NCBI GenBank assembly: GCA_947364045.1
Contig: CANARN010000010.1
Location: 1 to 53,048, forward strand
Direction of reading: 5' to 3'
DNA length: 53,048 bases
DNA from: an uncultured Clostridia bacterium
GTDB lineage: Bacteria > Bacillota > Clostridia > Oscillospirales > Acutalibacteraceae
The notes under the pieces were generated by a model. The model saw nothing but the letters and a program-made list of their open reading frames with translations. It did no database searches and had not been told where the DNA came from. The position numbers were made by a program, and so were the translations under genes. Shown here one piece after another: positions 26,720 through 36,214 of the stretch (within the stretch, counting starts at the first letter, position 1; each line of letters begins with the position of its first letter).

Positions 26720-27679
26720 ATGAGTAAAACCAAATGGGTCTACATCGGCAGCGGCAGTATTGCTTCAAAAACTGCCGAGAGCATCAAAAAGGGCGACCAC
26801 GAAATTGTCGCCGTTTACAGCAGGAATTTCGAAAAAGCGCAAAAATTTGCCAAAGCGCACGGAGCAACAGCTTACAAAACAAGCAAAGAAGCTATTCAGC
26901 ATTTAGGCGCAGATGCTGTTTACATCGCAACTCCGCACACCTCTCACAAGCAGTATGCTCTTGAAGCGCTGAACTTAAAAATGCCTGTCCTTTGCGAAAA
27001 GCCGATGGGTATTACGCAAGCAGATGTCAAGGAGTTGATTGAATGTGCAAGGGCAAATGACACATACCTTGCGGAAGCTATGTGGACTTGGTTTTCAGAC
27101 GTTGCAATCACCGTTAAAAATTGGATTAAATCAGGTGAAATCGGCGAGGTTTTATCTGCCTCAATTTACTTTCAGTTCCCGGGGATTATGAAGCCAAAAA
27201 CCTCACGGGTACGTCTTCCCGAAACAGCGGGAGGCGCGCTTCTTGACGTAGGCATTTACCCAATTACCTACTGCTACAATTTATTCGGATACCCTGACAA
27301 AATTGATTGTAACGGCGAAATCACGGGCGGAATTGACGTTTCTGAGGACATAACCCTGACATACGGAAACCTAAAATGCGATTTACATTCCGCTCTTAAG
27401 GGACTTCGTGAGGACTGCACGATTGTTGGTACAAACGGCACAATAAAGCTTCCTTCTTTCTTTCATATGTCAAACAAAGCAATACTCCAAAATGAAAACG
27501 GCAAAAAGGTTTTCAAAGGCGCAACCGATTATCTTACGGAATTTACAAGAGCCGCCGAAGAAATGAAAAGCGGTCTTAAAGAATCGGGCTATGTTCCGCT
27601 TTCGGCAACGCTTGACTGTATGAAAATTATGGATGAATGCAGACGGCAGATGAAGCTTGTTTACCCGTTTGAAAAATAA
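26720..27679 (+). CDS. Gfo/Idh/MocA-family oxidoreductase
   Basis: NAD(P)-dependent dehydrogenase of 319 residues acting on a sugar or polyol-like substrate that cannot be named from sequence. The Rossmann motif is IGSGSIASKTAES with the acidic/basic strand end AVYSRN, the catalytic-site motif is CEKPMG (EKP at 93-95), and GGALLDVGIYPITY is the substrate-domain signature. AAGGAG precedes the ATG by 8 nt. The next gene is convergent and codes a GH51-like protein; no clear operon partner. Confidence 0.9.
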   Translation: MSKTKWVYIGSGSIASKTAESIKKGDHEIVAVYSRNFEKAQKFAKAHGATAYKTSKEAIQHLGADAVYIATPHTSHKQYALEALNLKMPVLCEKPMGITQADVKELIECARANDTYLAEAMWTWFSDVAITVKNWIKSGEIGEVLSASIYFQFPGIMKPKTSRVRLPETAGGALLDVGIYPITYCYNLFGYPDKIDCNGEITGGIDVSEDITLTYGNLKCDLHSALKGLREDCTIVGTNGTIKLPSFFHMSNKAILQNENGKKVFKGATDYLTEFTRAAEEMKSGLKESGYVPLSATLDCMKIMDECRRQMKLVYPFEK

Positions 27680-27696
27680 TATTATTGATTTTACAG

Positions 27697-27734
27697 AAAA
27701 AACAGCTTACCGAAAAAACGGTAAGCTGTTTTTT
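27697..27734. terminator. Bidirectional terminator between convergent genes
   Basis: A 16-bp stem AAAAAACAGCTTACCG / CGGTAAGCTGTTTTTT with an A6 loop has T-runs on both strands. It serves the Gfo/Idh gene (plus) and the GH51-like gene (minus). Confidence 0.93.
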
Positions 27735-27751
27735 ATTTGATTATATATAAT

Positions 27752-30034
27752 TTATTTCTTCTTTTCACCGTTTTCAGACGGTTTATTTTTGGCTCTTTTT
27801 CTTATTGAATATCTGTTTGCCAATACGGCAAGCCCGGTAACTGCAAGCAGGAACATAATAACGGACGGTATTACGATTTTAAATGCCGGATGGATATACG
27901 GCGTCACAATTTCCGTTTCGGGAAGAACGTAAAGCTCTGCTTTATTTTTATCTCCGTAGGGTATCCTTATAACATTTACAGACAAACCGTCTAAATTGAA
28001 ATTCAGCTTATTATTTTTAAAGGTATACTCCTTTTCTCTCGGGGCTACGTGAAGCTTTCCGCCTATTTCATTGCAGGCGGCTTTAAAAAGCTCAGACATA
28101 TATTGATTTGAAGCCGCGGAAATGTCGCCGAAGCCCTGAATGTTAAGAGTTAAATCAATATTCTTATTCTGAGTATTTACAAGCTTTACATAGATTACCT
28201 GTTCCTCAGTATCAACCGTTACGGCTTCAAAAACTCCCTGCTGTTCCATATTAAGCTTCGCAGAAACGTATTTGGTTCCTATATTATTAGCAAACAGCAT
28301 TTGCGTGTAATAATCGGGAGTCAGAACCGTTTCCTGAGAATCAAACCAAACAAGGTTAACGTCCTCGCACTGCGCATTCACCTTTGAAAACAGCGGCGCG
28401 CAGGAAATCATTCTGACAACATCTGCGTTTCTTTCAACTCCTGTAAGATAAGCCGCCTCTTCAATTGCCGACCAGATATTATTTTTGGTTTGAACTGTAC
28501 CGTAGCCGTCTGATTTTACCGACCACTCGCCTACGGCTGCCTTTGCTCCGCTTCGCTCATAGCTGTCATACCTGTGGGTCTTTTCAAAAAGCTTGCCGCC
28601 TTCGGAGAAACAGCTTTCACCCAATACCGCATCGGGATATTCAGCGTTAATTATCGCTTTGTTCTCCTTAAATTCATCACTTTCAGCTTCAGCCTTCGGC
28701 GAAGCGATAAGGATTATATGCGGAAACGCCTTTTTTACCGCCTTGTAAATACTGTCAAAATTTCGCCAATATATATCCCCGCCGATTTCGCTGTCAATTT
28801 CAAGGTATTTCATAGCGAACGGCTCCGTCCGTCCGTTTTCGGCGCGTACTGCTCCCCATTCCGAATCAATGCCGCCGACAGCAAATTCAATTAAATCTAT
28901 AATATCGTTTACATATTTTTCCCATTTCTCCGTATTCGGCTTTAAGGCAACGCTGTCAAGGTAAGAGCGCCATTCGTTCTCGGTTAATTCTCCGTTTTCG
29001 TAGTCGCTGTGCTTTTCTCTGTAATCCTCATAGCTTTCCACGCTTATACCTGCACTGACCGCAGGAATCGGCAACGCATTCAAATCCTCGCAAAGCATAA
29101 AATATTCATAAAATCCCACTGCATTGGAATTATTGTAATCCCTGCCGTTCTCGCTGTCGCTCCAGGGATTTTCTGACTGCGCCCGCTCTTCAAGAGGTCC
29201 TATAGTGCTTTTCCAATTGTAAAGCTTTTCAGTATTCCCGCCGTTTGAAGCAATGCTTCCGGGAAAACGGATAAATTTCGGAGAAAGCTCTTTAACTGCG
29301 CTGTAAAAATCCGAACGAATGCTCGAATATTTCCATTCTTCACTGTAAAATCCGTAGCTTTCAATGGGAACAAGAGTGACAAAATCCATTAAAAATGTTC
29401 CCGTACCCACCGCTTTTATTAAAAGACCGCCGTCCGCAGTCACATTTGACTCAATTTGAGATATTACCTTAGTCCATTCGTCATAACCGTCCAGACTGAA
29501 TTTATACTCCTCAGTATTTCCCTTAGCATTAAGCGATACAATTATGTCGCCTTTAAAGCCTATATTTTTAAAATAAGCGGAAAATTCATATTTTTCGCCT
29601 TTTTTAAAGCCCATATCAGACGTATTTTTCTTCTTTTCATTTAAGTTATACGTTTTGTAATCGTAAATCTCAGTGTAACCGTTATTTATTGCCGTTCCCT
29701 CGCCGTCAACTGTTACGGAAAGGTAATGACGGTTATTTTTATTAAGAGACTCCTTACTTTGAACAGAATAGCTTGCGGCGTCAATGTTCCAAGCAGAAAG
29801 GCTGTCGCTTTCATATTCAAAGGAATTATTGTTAACCAAATTTGAGGAAAGACCGCCGTCAACGGCAAAATTCACATCCTCCAGCGAAACGCCGTAAAGA
29901 TTATTGCTTATATCATATGAAATATTGTCCTTTGAAATTAACAATTCCTTGCCGTTTTTATTATAAGTGAACGCAATTACGGTAACAGAAACAATAATTG
30001 CCAGCGCCAAAAACAGCGAAACAGCTTTTTTCAT
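27752..30034 (-). CDS. Membrane-anchored GH51-like alpha-L-arabinofuranosidase
   Basis: A 760-residue secreted glycoside hydrolase-like protein. An N-terminal signal peptide/anchor (about 1-23), a carbohydrate-binding-like beta domain (about 75-225), a TIM barrel with RFPGSIASNG (257-266), a putative acid/base Glu E416 in YLEIDSE and nucleophile Glu E503 in VGEWSV, a C-terminal beta domain and a C-terminal membrane helix (about 723-745) followed by basic residues. Classical GH51 enzymes have GNE and DEW at the catalytic sites; here they read DSE and GEW, so activity or specificity may differ. GGAG precedes ATG 30034. It is divergent from the GH38 operon. Confidence 0.8.
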   Translation of the reverse strand: MKKAVSLFLALAIIVSVTVIAFTYNKNGKELLISKDNISYDISNNLYGVSLEDVNFAVDGGLSSNLVNNNSFEYESDSLSAWNIDAASYSVQSKESLNKNNRHYLSVTVDGEGTAINNGYTEIYDYKTYNLNEKKKNTSDMGFKKGEKYEFSAYFKNIGFKGDIIVSLNAKGNTEEYKFSLDGYDEWTKVISQIESNVTADGGLLIKAVGTGTFLMDFVTLVPIESYGFYSEEWKYSSIRSDFYSAVKELSPKFIRFPGSIASNGGNTEKLYNWKSTIGPLEERAQSENPWSDSENGRDYNNSNAVGFYEYFMLCEDLNALPIPAVSAGISVESYEDYREKHSDYENGELTENEWRSYLDSVALKPNTEKWEKYVNDIIDLIEFAVGGIDSEWGAVRAENGRTEPFAMKYLEIDSEIGGDIYWRNFDSIYKAVKKAFPHIILIASPKAEAESDEFKENKAIINAEYPDAVLGESCFSEGGKLFEKTHRYDSYERSGAKAAVGEWSVKSDGYGTVQTKNNIWSAIEEAAYLTGVERNADVVRMISCAPLFSKVNAQCEDVNLVWFDSQETVLTPDYYTQMLFANNIGTKYVSAKLNMEQQGVFEAVTVDTEEQVIYVKLVNTQNKNIDLTLNIQGFGDISAASNQYMSELFKAACNEIGGKLHVAPREKEYTFKNNKLNFNLDGLSVNVIRIPYGDKNKAELYVLPETEIVTPYIHPAFKIVIPSVIMFLLAVTGLAVLANRYSIRKRAKNKPSENGEKKK

Positions 30035-30069
30035 ACGATCACTCCCGATAAAAATACATCTTGGCTTAT

Positions 30070-30098
30070 ATTTTATCAGTTTTTTAATATAATGTCGA
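30070..30098 (-). promoter_or_regulatory. Promoter of the GH51-like gene
   Basis: Minus strand TCGACA (30093-30098), 17-bp spacer, TAAAAT (30070-30075). Confidence 0.65.
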
Positions 30099-30128
30099 GA
30101 GTATTTTAATATATTTTGCGATTTTTAA

Positions 30129-30157
30129 TTGCAATTTTCAAAAATTTTTTATATAAT
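30129..30157 (+). promoter_or_regulatory. Promoter of the GH38 mannosidase operon
   Basis: TTGCAA (30129-30134), 17-bp spacer, perfect TATAAT (30152-30157), about 50 nt before the GH38 ATG. Confidence 0.7.
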
Positions 30158-30210
30158 TTTTATAATATAGTATTATTAAAATTTACTCATTTAACCTAAC
30201 AGGAGGAAAT

Positions 30211-33200
30211 ATGAGCAAAAAGAAAATTTACACTATAGCGAATTCGCATCTTGACACTGTTTGGTGCTGGGATTTTGAAACTACTGTAAAAAAATATATC
30301 CCCGCAACTCTTGACGAAAACTTTGCATTATTTGAAAAATATCCTGACTACCGCTTCAGCTTTGAAGGCGCTTACCGGTATGAGCTTATTAAGGAGTACT
30401 ATCCTGAAAAATGGGAAAAGCTCAAAAAGTACATAGCGGACGGCAGATGGAATGTTTGCGGAAGCGCATACGAAAACGGTGATGTTAATATTCCTTCACC
30501 CGAAGCGCTGTTCAGAAACATTCTTCTCGGAAACAGCTTTTTCGAGAAAAATTTCGGTAAACGCTCAACGGACATTTTTCTTCCCGACTGCTTCGGCTTC
30601 GGCTATGCGTTGCCGTCGGTTATGCACCACGCCAACCTTAAAGGCTTTACAACACAAAAGCTCTCCTGGGGTTCTGCTTACGGCATTCCCTTTGACATAG
30701 GTAAATGGTACGGTGTTGACGGAAATTTTGTCTATGCTGTAACAAATCCCGGTAAATATGACCTTTGCTTTAAAAAAATCAGAAATTATGATTTTGTAAC
30801 CGATAAACTTACTGAAAATGAGAAAAACGGTATAAATTATACCGCTGTTTTTCACGGAAGCCACGGCGACACAGGCGGAGCGCCGCCCGAACATTCAGTT
30901 AAAGTGCTTCAAAAAGAGATGAAGCAGAACAAGGACAGCGATACGCAAATAATTTCAGCCGCCGCTGACGATATTTACCGTGACATTGAAAAAATGCCTT
31001 ACGAAGAAAAGCAAAAGCTCCCCGTTTGGAATAATGAGCTTGTTATGACCAACCACGCTGTCGGCGGATATACCTCTCGCGCTGTCGGCAAGCGTTGGAA
31101 CAGACGCAATGAAGAAATAGCGGATATGGCGGAAAGAGCTTGCGTTGCGTCAGAAGTAATTGCAAACAGCAAATATCCCGATGAAGCGCTTCGTACAGCG
31201 TGGAAAAGAGTCATCGCCCACCAGTTTCACGATGATATTCCCGGAACCTCTGTTCAGCGCGCCTACAAAAGAAGCTGGAACGATTATGCCATGTCCTTGA
31301 ATGCATTTACGGGAGAATACGAAGCGGCTGTTAGTAAAATTGCTCAAAAGCTAGATACCTCTTTTGTCGAGGGTATCCCCGTAATTGTAGCAAATCCTAT
31401 GGAATACGAACGCTCGGATATTGTTAAAATCAAGCTTGACAGAAATATTGACGGCACAGCGGTTTCCCTTTTTGACGCTCAGGGCAGGGAATACCCGACT
31501 CAAATAATGGCGCACAGCTTAAATTCAACGGCAATTCTCGCCAAGGTTACCGTTTCCCCGATGGGCTTTAAGGTATTTGACCTTAAATTTCAGAAATGCA
31601 CTCTCGCAACAGACGTTAAAGTATCACAGGATGTTCTTCAAAACGAAAAATATACCGTTACATTGAATTCTCAGGGAAATATTGCTTCGATTTTTGATAA
31701 AGAGTTAAACAAGGAGCTTCTGTCCGCTCCCATAACTACGGGAATTTTTGATTATAACGGAAGTGAGCATTGGCCTGCCTGGGAAATGAATTTTAAAGAG
31801 CTTAACCGCAAGCCGCAGCACACGCCTGAGATTAAATCTGCAACGATTGTGGAAAAAGGACCTTGCAGAGTTGCAATAAAAATTGTAAGAGAATACGGCG
31901 ACTCTGTGTTTTCAAGCCTTATTGCTCTTTCCTCAGGCGGAAAATACGTTGAGGTACACAATGACATTGAATGGAGAAGTCTTCGCTCCTGCTGTAAGGA
32001 GATTTTCCCGTTTACAGCCGAGAACAAAACTGCCGTTTATGATTTGGGACTCGGCGCAATTAAACGGGGAAATATGAACGAGAAGCTGTTTGAGGTTCCC
32101 GCGCAGAAATGGGCTGATATTACCGACAAAAGCGGTGAATTCGGCGTTTCGGTAATCAGCGAATGTAAATACGGATGGGATAAATTTGACGACAGCACTC
32201 TTCGTCTTACGGTTGTTCACACACCGAAAAAAAATTACAAAATAGACAGTATGCAGTCTATGATGGATTTAGGCTGTAACAAATATACCTATGCGCTTTT
32301 CTCTCATAAAGGCTCTGTCGGCAGTGACACACAGGCGGCGGCCCGCGATTTCATTATGCCGCTGACAGCGTTTGTATGCTCAAAACATAACGGCTCTCTC
32401 GGTACTGAATTTTCATTCGGCTCTCTCTCAAGCAAGGGTGCAATACTCAGAGCTATGAAAAAAGCCGAGGACAGCGACGAAATCATTATCCGTGTAGGAG
32501 AAGGCGAAAAGAAGGCACAGAAAAATGTTGAATTTTCCCTTTGCGTGCCGATTGTTTCGGCAAGAGCTGTTTATGCCTCAGAGGAACACATTGCAGACGT
32601 TCCCGTGACCGACGGAAAGCTCATTTTTGATTTAGAGCCTTATGAAATTAAATCCTTTGCTCTTACAGTAAAGCGTGAAAAGTCGACAGACGGAAACACA
32701 GCTTCACTGCCTATTCCGTCAAATGTAAGCGCTTTTTCCTCAAACTATAATTCTAAAGGAACGCTTCCGAAAATAAAAAGAACCCTTCCTTTAGAGCTTG
32801 CTCCGAAAAAAATATATGTCAGCGGAATACCCTTTGACCTGTCTGAGAGGAACGCCGTTCTTTGCGGCGGTCAGACGATTATTTTGCCAAAAGGAACCGA
32901 AAAAGTTCATTTCCTTGCTGCATCTTTAAATGGCGACAAGCTGGCAATGTTCGGCGATAAGCTTTACGAAATAAACGATATACAAGAATACTATGCAGGC
33001 TGGGACCTTTATGATTACGGCGAAGCTGCATTCACAAAAAACGGTAAGCTGGGCTTTGAATTTACACATTCACATTCCGAAAACGGCGATGAAATTGCTT
33101 CTCAGCTGTTTTTCTGGATTGTTACGGTTGACGTTGACAGTAACGGTTCTGTCACTCTGCCCTCTGACCGTGAAATTATAATTCTTGCCGCAACTGCCGA

Positions 33201-33366
33201 CGGCGAAAAGGAAGAGTGCCGCCTTGCTTCTCCCCTTTACGATGATATGAAAAACAGATTTTTCGACTATAAAATGAGCGCTAAAGACCGACTCATCTAT
33301 AAATTTGAAAAAACTTATATGTGTATCGGCGACAAAAGAGATTTTTTCACCGCGCAAAACAAATAA
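30211..33366 (+). CDS. GH38-family alpha-mannosidase
   Basis: Cytoplasmic (no signal peptide) alpha-mannosidase of 1051 residues. The zinc motif HLD (H13, D15) is in ANSHLDTVW, the likely nucleophile is D126 in FLPDCFGFGYALP, and the HQFHDDIPGTS segment contributes the second zinc histidine/aspartate. The middle and C-terminal beta domains of the family follow. An AGGAGG ribosome binding site is 7 nt from the ATG. It is followed by a GPH-type sugar transporter and, further on, nagB, which suggests uptake of short mannose-containing oligosaccharides and cleavage inside the cell. Confidence 0.9.
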   Translation: MSKKKIYTIANSHLDTVWCWDFETTVKKYIPATLDENFALFEKYPDYRFSFEGAYRYELIKEYYPEKWEKLKKYIADGRWNVCGSAYENGDVNIPSPEALFRNILLGNSFFEKNFGKRSTDIFLPDCFGFGYALPSVMHHANLKGFTTQKLSWGSAYGIPFDIGKWYGVDGNFVYAVTNPGKYDLCFKKIRNYDFVTDKLTENEKNGINYTAVFHGSHGDTGGAPPEHSVKVLQKEMKQNKDSDTQIISAAADDIYRDIEKMPYEEKQKLPVWNNELVMTNHAVGGYTSRAVGKRWNRRNEEIADMAERACVASEVIANSKYPDEALRTAWKRVIAHQFHDDIPGTSVQRAYKRSWNDYAMSLNAFTGEYEAAVSKIAQKLDTSFVEGIPVIVANPMEYERSDIVKIKLDRNIDGTAVSLFDAQGREYPTQIMAHSLNSTAILAKVTVSPMGFKVFDLKFQKCTLATDVKVSQDVLQNEKYTVTLNSQGNIASIFDKELNKELLSAPITTGIFDYNGSEHWPAWEMNFKELNRKPQHTPEIKSATIVEKGPCRVAIKIVREYGDSVFSSLIALSSGGKYVEVHNDIEWRSLRSCCKEIFPFTAENKTAVYDLGLGAIKRGNMNEKLFEVPAQKWADITDKSGEFGVSVISECKYGWDKFDDSTLRLTVVHTPKKNYKIDSMQSMMDLGCNKYTYALFSHKGSVGSDTQAAARDFIMPLTAFVCSKHNGSLGTEFSFGSLSSKGAILRAMKKAEDSDEIIIRVGEGEKKAQKNVEFSLCVPIVSARAVYASEEHIADVPVTDGKLIFDLEPYEIKSFALTVKREKSTDGNTASLPIPSNVSAFSSNYNSKGTLPKIKRTLPLELAPKKIYVSGIPFDLSERNAVLCGGQTIILPKGTEKVHFLAASLNGDKLAMFGDKLYEINDIQEYYAGWDLYDYGEAAFTKNGKLGFEFTHSHSENGDEIASQLFFWIVTVDVDSNGSVTLPSDREIIILAATADGEKEECRLASPLYDDMKNRFFDYKMSAKDRLIYKFEKTYMCIGDKRDFFTAQNK

Positions 33367-33392
33367 AATAAAAAAATATTTGGGGGATTAAT

Positions 33393-34853
33393 ATGGCAAA
33401 CAACAGTAATGACATTCGCTATGTCGGTGTCAGGGAAAACCTCGCCTACGGCTTTGCAAACGCAGGTCAGGTTTTCGGCTACAATATGGTTGCGGGAGGG
33501 TACCTATCTCTTTTCTTTACAAAAGTATTTGGAATTCCGCCGCAGGCTGTTGCAACTATGATAATTGTTTTAGGAATATGGGACACAATAAACGACCCGC
33601 TTATGGGCGCACTCATCGACAGAACAAGAACAAGGTACGGTAAGCTTCGTCCATATCTTTTATTCGTTCCGCTTCCGCTTGCAATAACAACAGTTTTGCT
33701 GTTCTCAGGTCCTCTCATTTTACAGGATGTAAAATCTACGGCGGTTAAAGTAGTTTATATGTACCTTTCGTACATAATTTGGGAGCTGTTTTACACCATA
33801 GGCGATGTTCCTTTTTGGGGAATGAGTACAGCAATATCGCCGTCGCCCTCGGACAGAACAAGAGCAATTTCATCTGCCCGTTTCATTTCGGGAATTGTGG
33901 GCGGTCTTTCTCTTACGCTTATTCCGCTTCTTATGGATGCCTCCGAGCATAACATTATTTCTCTTTCACTGCCGCAGGTTTTCTTCCTTTTGTCAGTTAT
34001 TGCGGCAACCTTCGGAATGGGACTTTTCTCACTTGCAGGCATTTTTACAAAGGAAAGAGTTGTTCAGTCGGTAAAAGAGCCGTCTGTTTTGGAGGGCTTC
34101 CGTATACTTGCTAAAAACAAACCGCTTTTGCTTATCGTTTGCAGCAGTGTTATCGGTTCGCTCGGCGGTCTTGCAGGCGTATTCCAAAGCTATTATTATG
34201 CAGAGGTTGTTAACTTAAGCTCGCTCGTTCTTATCATAAATCTCCCCGGAACCATTTTCGGCTGGGCAACATATTTGATTATTCCAAAGCTCAAAAAGCG
34301 CTTTGACAACAGGCAGATAGTTTTTCTTAACACATTTGTAAGGGTGATAACTGCCGTAATCGTATTCATAATCGGTATGAATCACTGCACGGATATACGC
34401 TTTATCATTCCGCTTTTGCTTGTGAGAAATCTTATTTACAGCTTCTTTGACACAGTAAATATGGTTATCCCTACTGAGATGATTGGCGACACGGTTGACT
34501 ATATGGAATGGAAAACAGGTCAGAGAAACGAGGGCGTGTCATTCTCTGTACTCACGTTCGTGGGCAAGCTGACAGGCTCAATTTCAACGTCTGTGGCAAC
34601 GGCTTTGCTTCCGATAATCGGTCTTTCTTATGTTGACGTAGGCGGTGTTCAAACAGCTGTTAAGGGTGAGCATACAGACGTGCTTATTTGGGCAATGTTC
34701 ACTCTTGTTCCGAGCCTTTTGGGAATCTTGAGCGCTGTTCCGTATATTTGGTACGACCTTACAGGCGAAAAGCTCAACGGGATTCGTTCCGATATGGCAG
34801 AGCGCCGTGCCGAAAAGTCAAAATCTGTTTCCGGAGGTGAAAACAATGCTTGA
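33393..34853 (+). CDS. GPH-family (MelB-like) sugar:cation symporter
   Basis: Twelve-helix MFS transporter of 486 residues. The glycoside-pentoside-hexuronide signature is clear: WDTINDPLMGALIDRTRTR followed by YGKLRPY, and the middle loop has IGDTVDYMEWKTGQRNEG. It lies 26 bp after the GH38 gene with a GGGGG ribosome binding site and probably imports the oligosaccharide that the mannosidase cleaves. The substrate is inferred from that context only. The C-terminal tail is polar and overlaps the next gene. Confidence 0.92.
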   Translation: MANNSNDIRYVGVRENLAYGFANAGQVFGYNMVAGGYLSLFFTKVFGIPPQAVATMIIVLGIWDTINDPLMGALIDRTRTRYGKLRPYLLFVPLPLAITTVLLFSGPLILQDVKSTAVKVVYMYLSYIIWELFYTIGDVPFWGMSTAISPSPSDRTRAISSARFISGIVGGLSLTLIPLLMDASEHNIISLSLPQVFFLLSVIAATFGMGLFSLAGIFTKERVVQSVKEPSVLEGFRILAKNKPLLLIVCSSVIGSLGGLAGVFQSYYYAEVVNLSSLVLIINLPGTIFGWATYLIIPKLKKRFDNRQIVFLNTFVRVITAVIVFIIGMNHCTDIRFIIPLLLVRNLIYSFFDTVNMVIPTEMIGDTVDYMEWKTGQRNEGVSFSVLTFVGKLTGSISTSVATALLPIIGLSYVDVGGVQTAVKGEHTDVLIWAMFTLVPSLLGILSAVPYIWYDLTGEKLNGIRSDMAERRAEKSKSVSGGENNA

Positions 34854-35493
34854 AAATAAATGCCCGAAATGCAACGCTAGCTTAAGTTTTTTTTATTTAA
34901 AGCAGGAATGTCCCAAATGCAAAACCAACTTGCTTTATTATGACCTTGAAAACCGGCTTGAGCAGGACAGAATAAAGGCTGAAAAAGAGGTAAATGCCGT
35001 AAATGCATTTTTATACCGCTTGAAATTGTCAAGCATCGGAGGGTTATGGCAGATAATCCGTTTGGTACTTATGTTTACACCGCTTTTATGGATGCTTCTG
35101 CCTGTATTTACCGTAAAAAACCAAGATAATTCTGTTTTCAAATTTACCCTGCACGGCTTAATTATCAGCCTTATAAAAGGAGAACTGAGCTTTGATACGG
35201 TTCTCAGTAACAAAATGTATCTTTTGCCGACGCTTACAATGGCTTTTGTTATCATTTTCTCTTTAGCGGTTATTATCGCTTCGCTGTTTTCCTGCGGAAA
35301 AAAAGCTCTTGCAAAAAATACGGTTTTCAGTATAATAAATACAGCAGTTTTATCTGTTATGACATATTTGTGCATATCAAACGGTCTTAAAGCAGGAACA
35401 GGGCTTTACATAATATTTGCTGAATATATTATTACATTTGCTATGCACTGCATTTGCAATACAAAAATAAAATTAAGAATAGAGGAAAATTAA
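34846..35493 (+). CDS. Zinc-ribbon membrane protein, unknown
   Basis: A 215-residue protein with an N-terminal zinc ribbon (CPKCNASL ... CPKCKTNL), a charged helix (ENRLEQDRIKAEKEVNAV) and four predicted membrane helices. I start at the ATG at 34846, behind GGAGGTG inside the end of the transporter gene; a longer frame from 34807 lacks such a site. It overlaps the transporter stop and abuts nagB, so it is co-translated with sugar genes, but nothing in the sequence shows its job. Confidence 0.78.
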   Translation: MLENKCPKCNASLSFFYLKQECPKCKTNLLYYDLENRLEQDRIKAEKEVNAVNAFLYRLKLSSIGGLWQIIRLVLMFTPLLWMLLPVFTVKNQDNSVFKFTLHGLIISLIKGELSFDTVLSNKMYLLPTLTMAFVIIFSLAVIIASLFSCGKKALAKNTVFSIINTAVLSVMTYLCISNGLKAGTGLYIIFAEYIITFAMHCICNTKIKLRIEEN

Positions 35494-36213
35494 ATGGAAG
35501 TAAGAATTTTTAACGACAAGGAAGCTTTAGGAAAAGAATTGGCTGAAATACTTATCGGCCGTGTTAACGCAAATCCAACCCTTTCCTTCGGTTTTGCCAC
35601 GGGAGCTTCTCCTCTTCCGGTTTACAGTAATATGATTGAGCTTTATAAGCAGAGTAAGGTTTCGTTTAAGGATATTACAACCTTTAACCTTGACGAATAC
35701 TGCGAGCTTCCCCGCGACGATAAAAACAGCTATTACACCTTTATGCACGAAAATCTTTTCAATCATATTGACGTTAAAGAAGAAAACATCAACTTTTTAA
35801 ACGGCAATGCCGAGGATTTTGACAAAGAATGCAACCGCTACGACTGCCTTATCCGAGATAAAGGCATTGACGTTCAGCTTTTGGGTCTCGGCAGAAACGG
35901 TCACATCGGCTTTAACGAGCCGTCAACTAAATTCACAAAAGACAGCTTTAAAGTAAAGCTCTCTGACAGCACAATTGCCGCCAACTCAATTTATTTTGAC
36001 GAAAATCCTATGCCGCATTACGCTCTTACCATGGGAACGGCTTCAATTATGCGTTCAAAGGAAATATTTATGATTGCAACAGGTGAAAGCAAAAAAGACG
36101 CTATTTATGAAATGATAAACGGCGACATTTCACCCCTTTGCCCTGCAAGCGTTCTTCAGCTTCACCCGAACGTTCACGTTTTCATTGACTCGGAAGCGGC
36201 AAAAAGACTTTAA
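35494..36213 (+). CDS. nagB: Glucosamine-6-phosphate deaminase
   Basis: Converts glucosamine-6-phosphate to fructose-6-phosphate and ammonia; 239 residues. The catalytic motif NLDEY (D67) and LGLGRNGHIGFNEP (H137) are intact, as is the N-terminal phosphate-binding FATGASP. The ATG directly follows the stop of the zinc-ribbon gene, with AGAGGA upstream. With the GH38 mannosidase and transporter it points to use of N-glycan-type fragments, though nagA is not in the window. Confidence 0.95.
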   Translation: MEVRIFNDKEALGKELAEILIGRVNANPTLSFGFATGASPLPVYSNMIELYKQSKVSFKDITTFNLDEYCELPRDDKNSYYTFMHENLFNHIDVKEENINFLNGNAEDFDKECNRYDCLIRDKGIDVQLLGLGRNGHIGFNEPSTKFTKDSFKVKLSDSTIAANSIYFDENPMPHYALTMGTASIMRSKEIFMIATGESKKDAIYEMINGDISPLCPASVLQLHPNVHVFIDSEAAKRL

Positions 36214-36214
36214 T

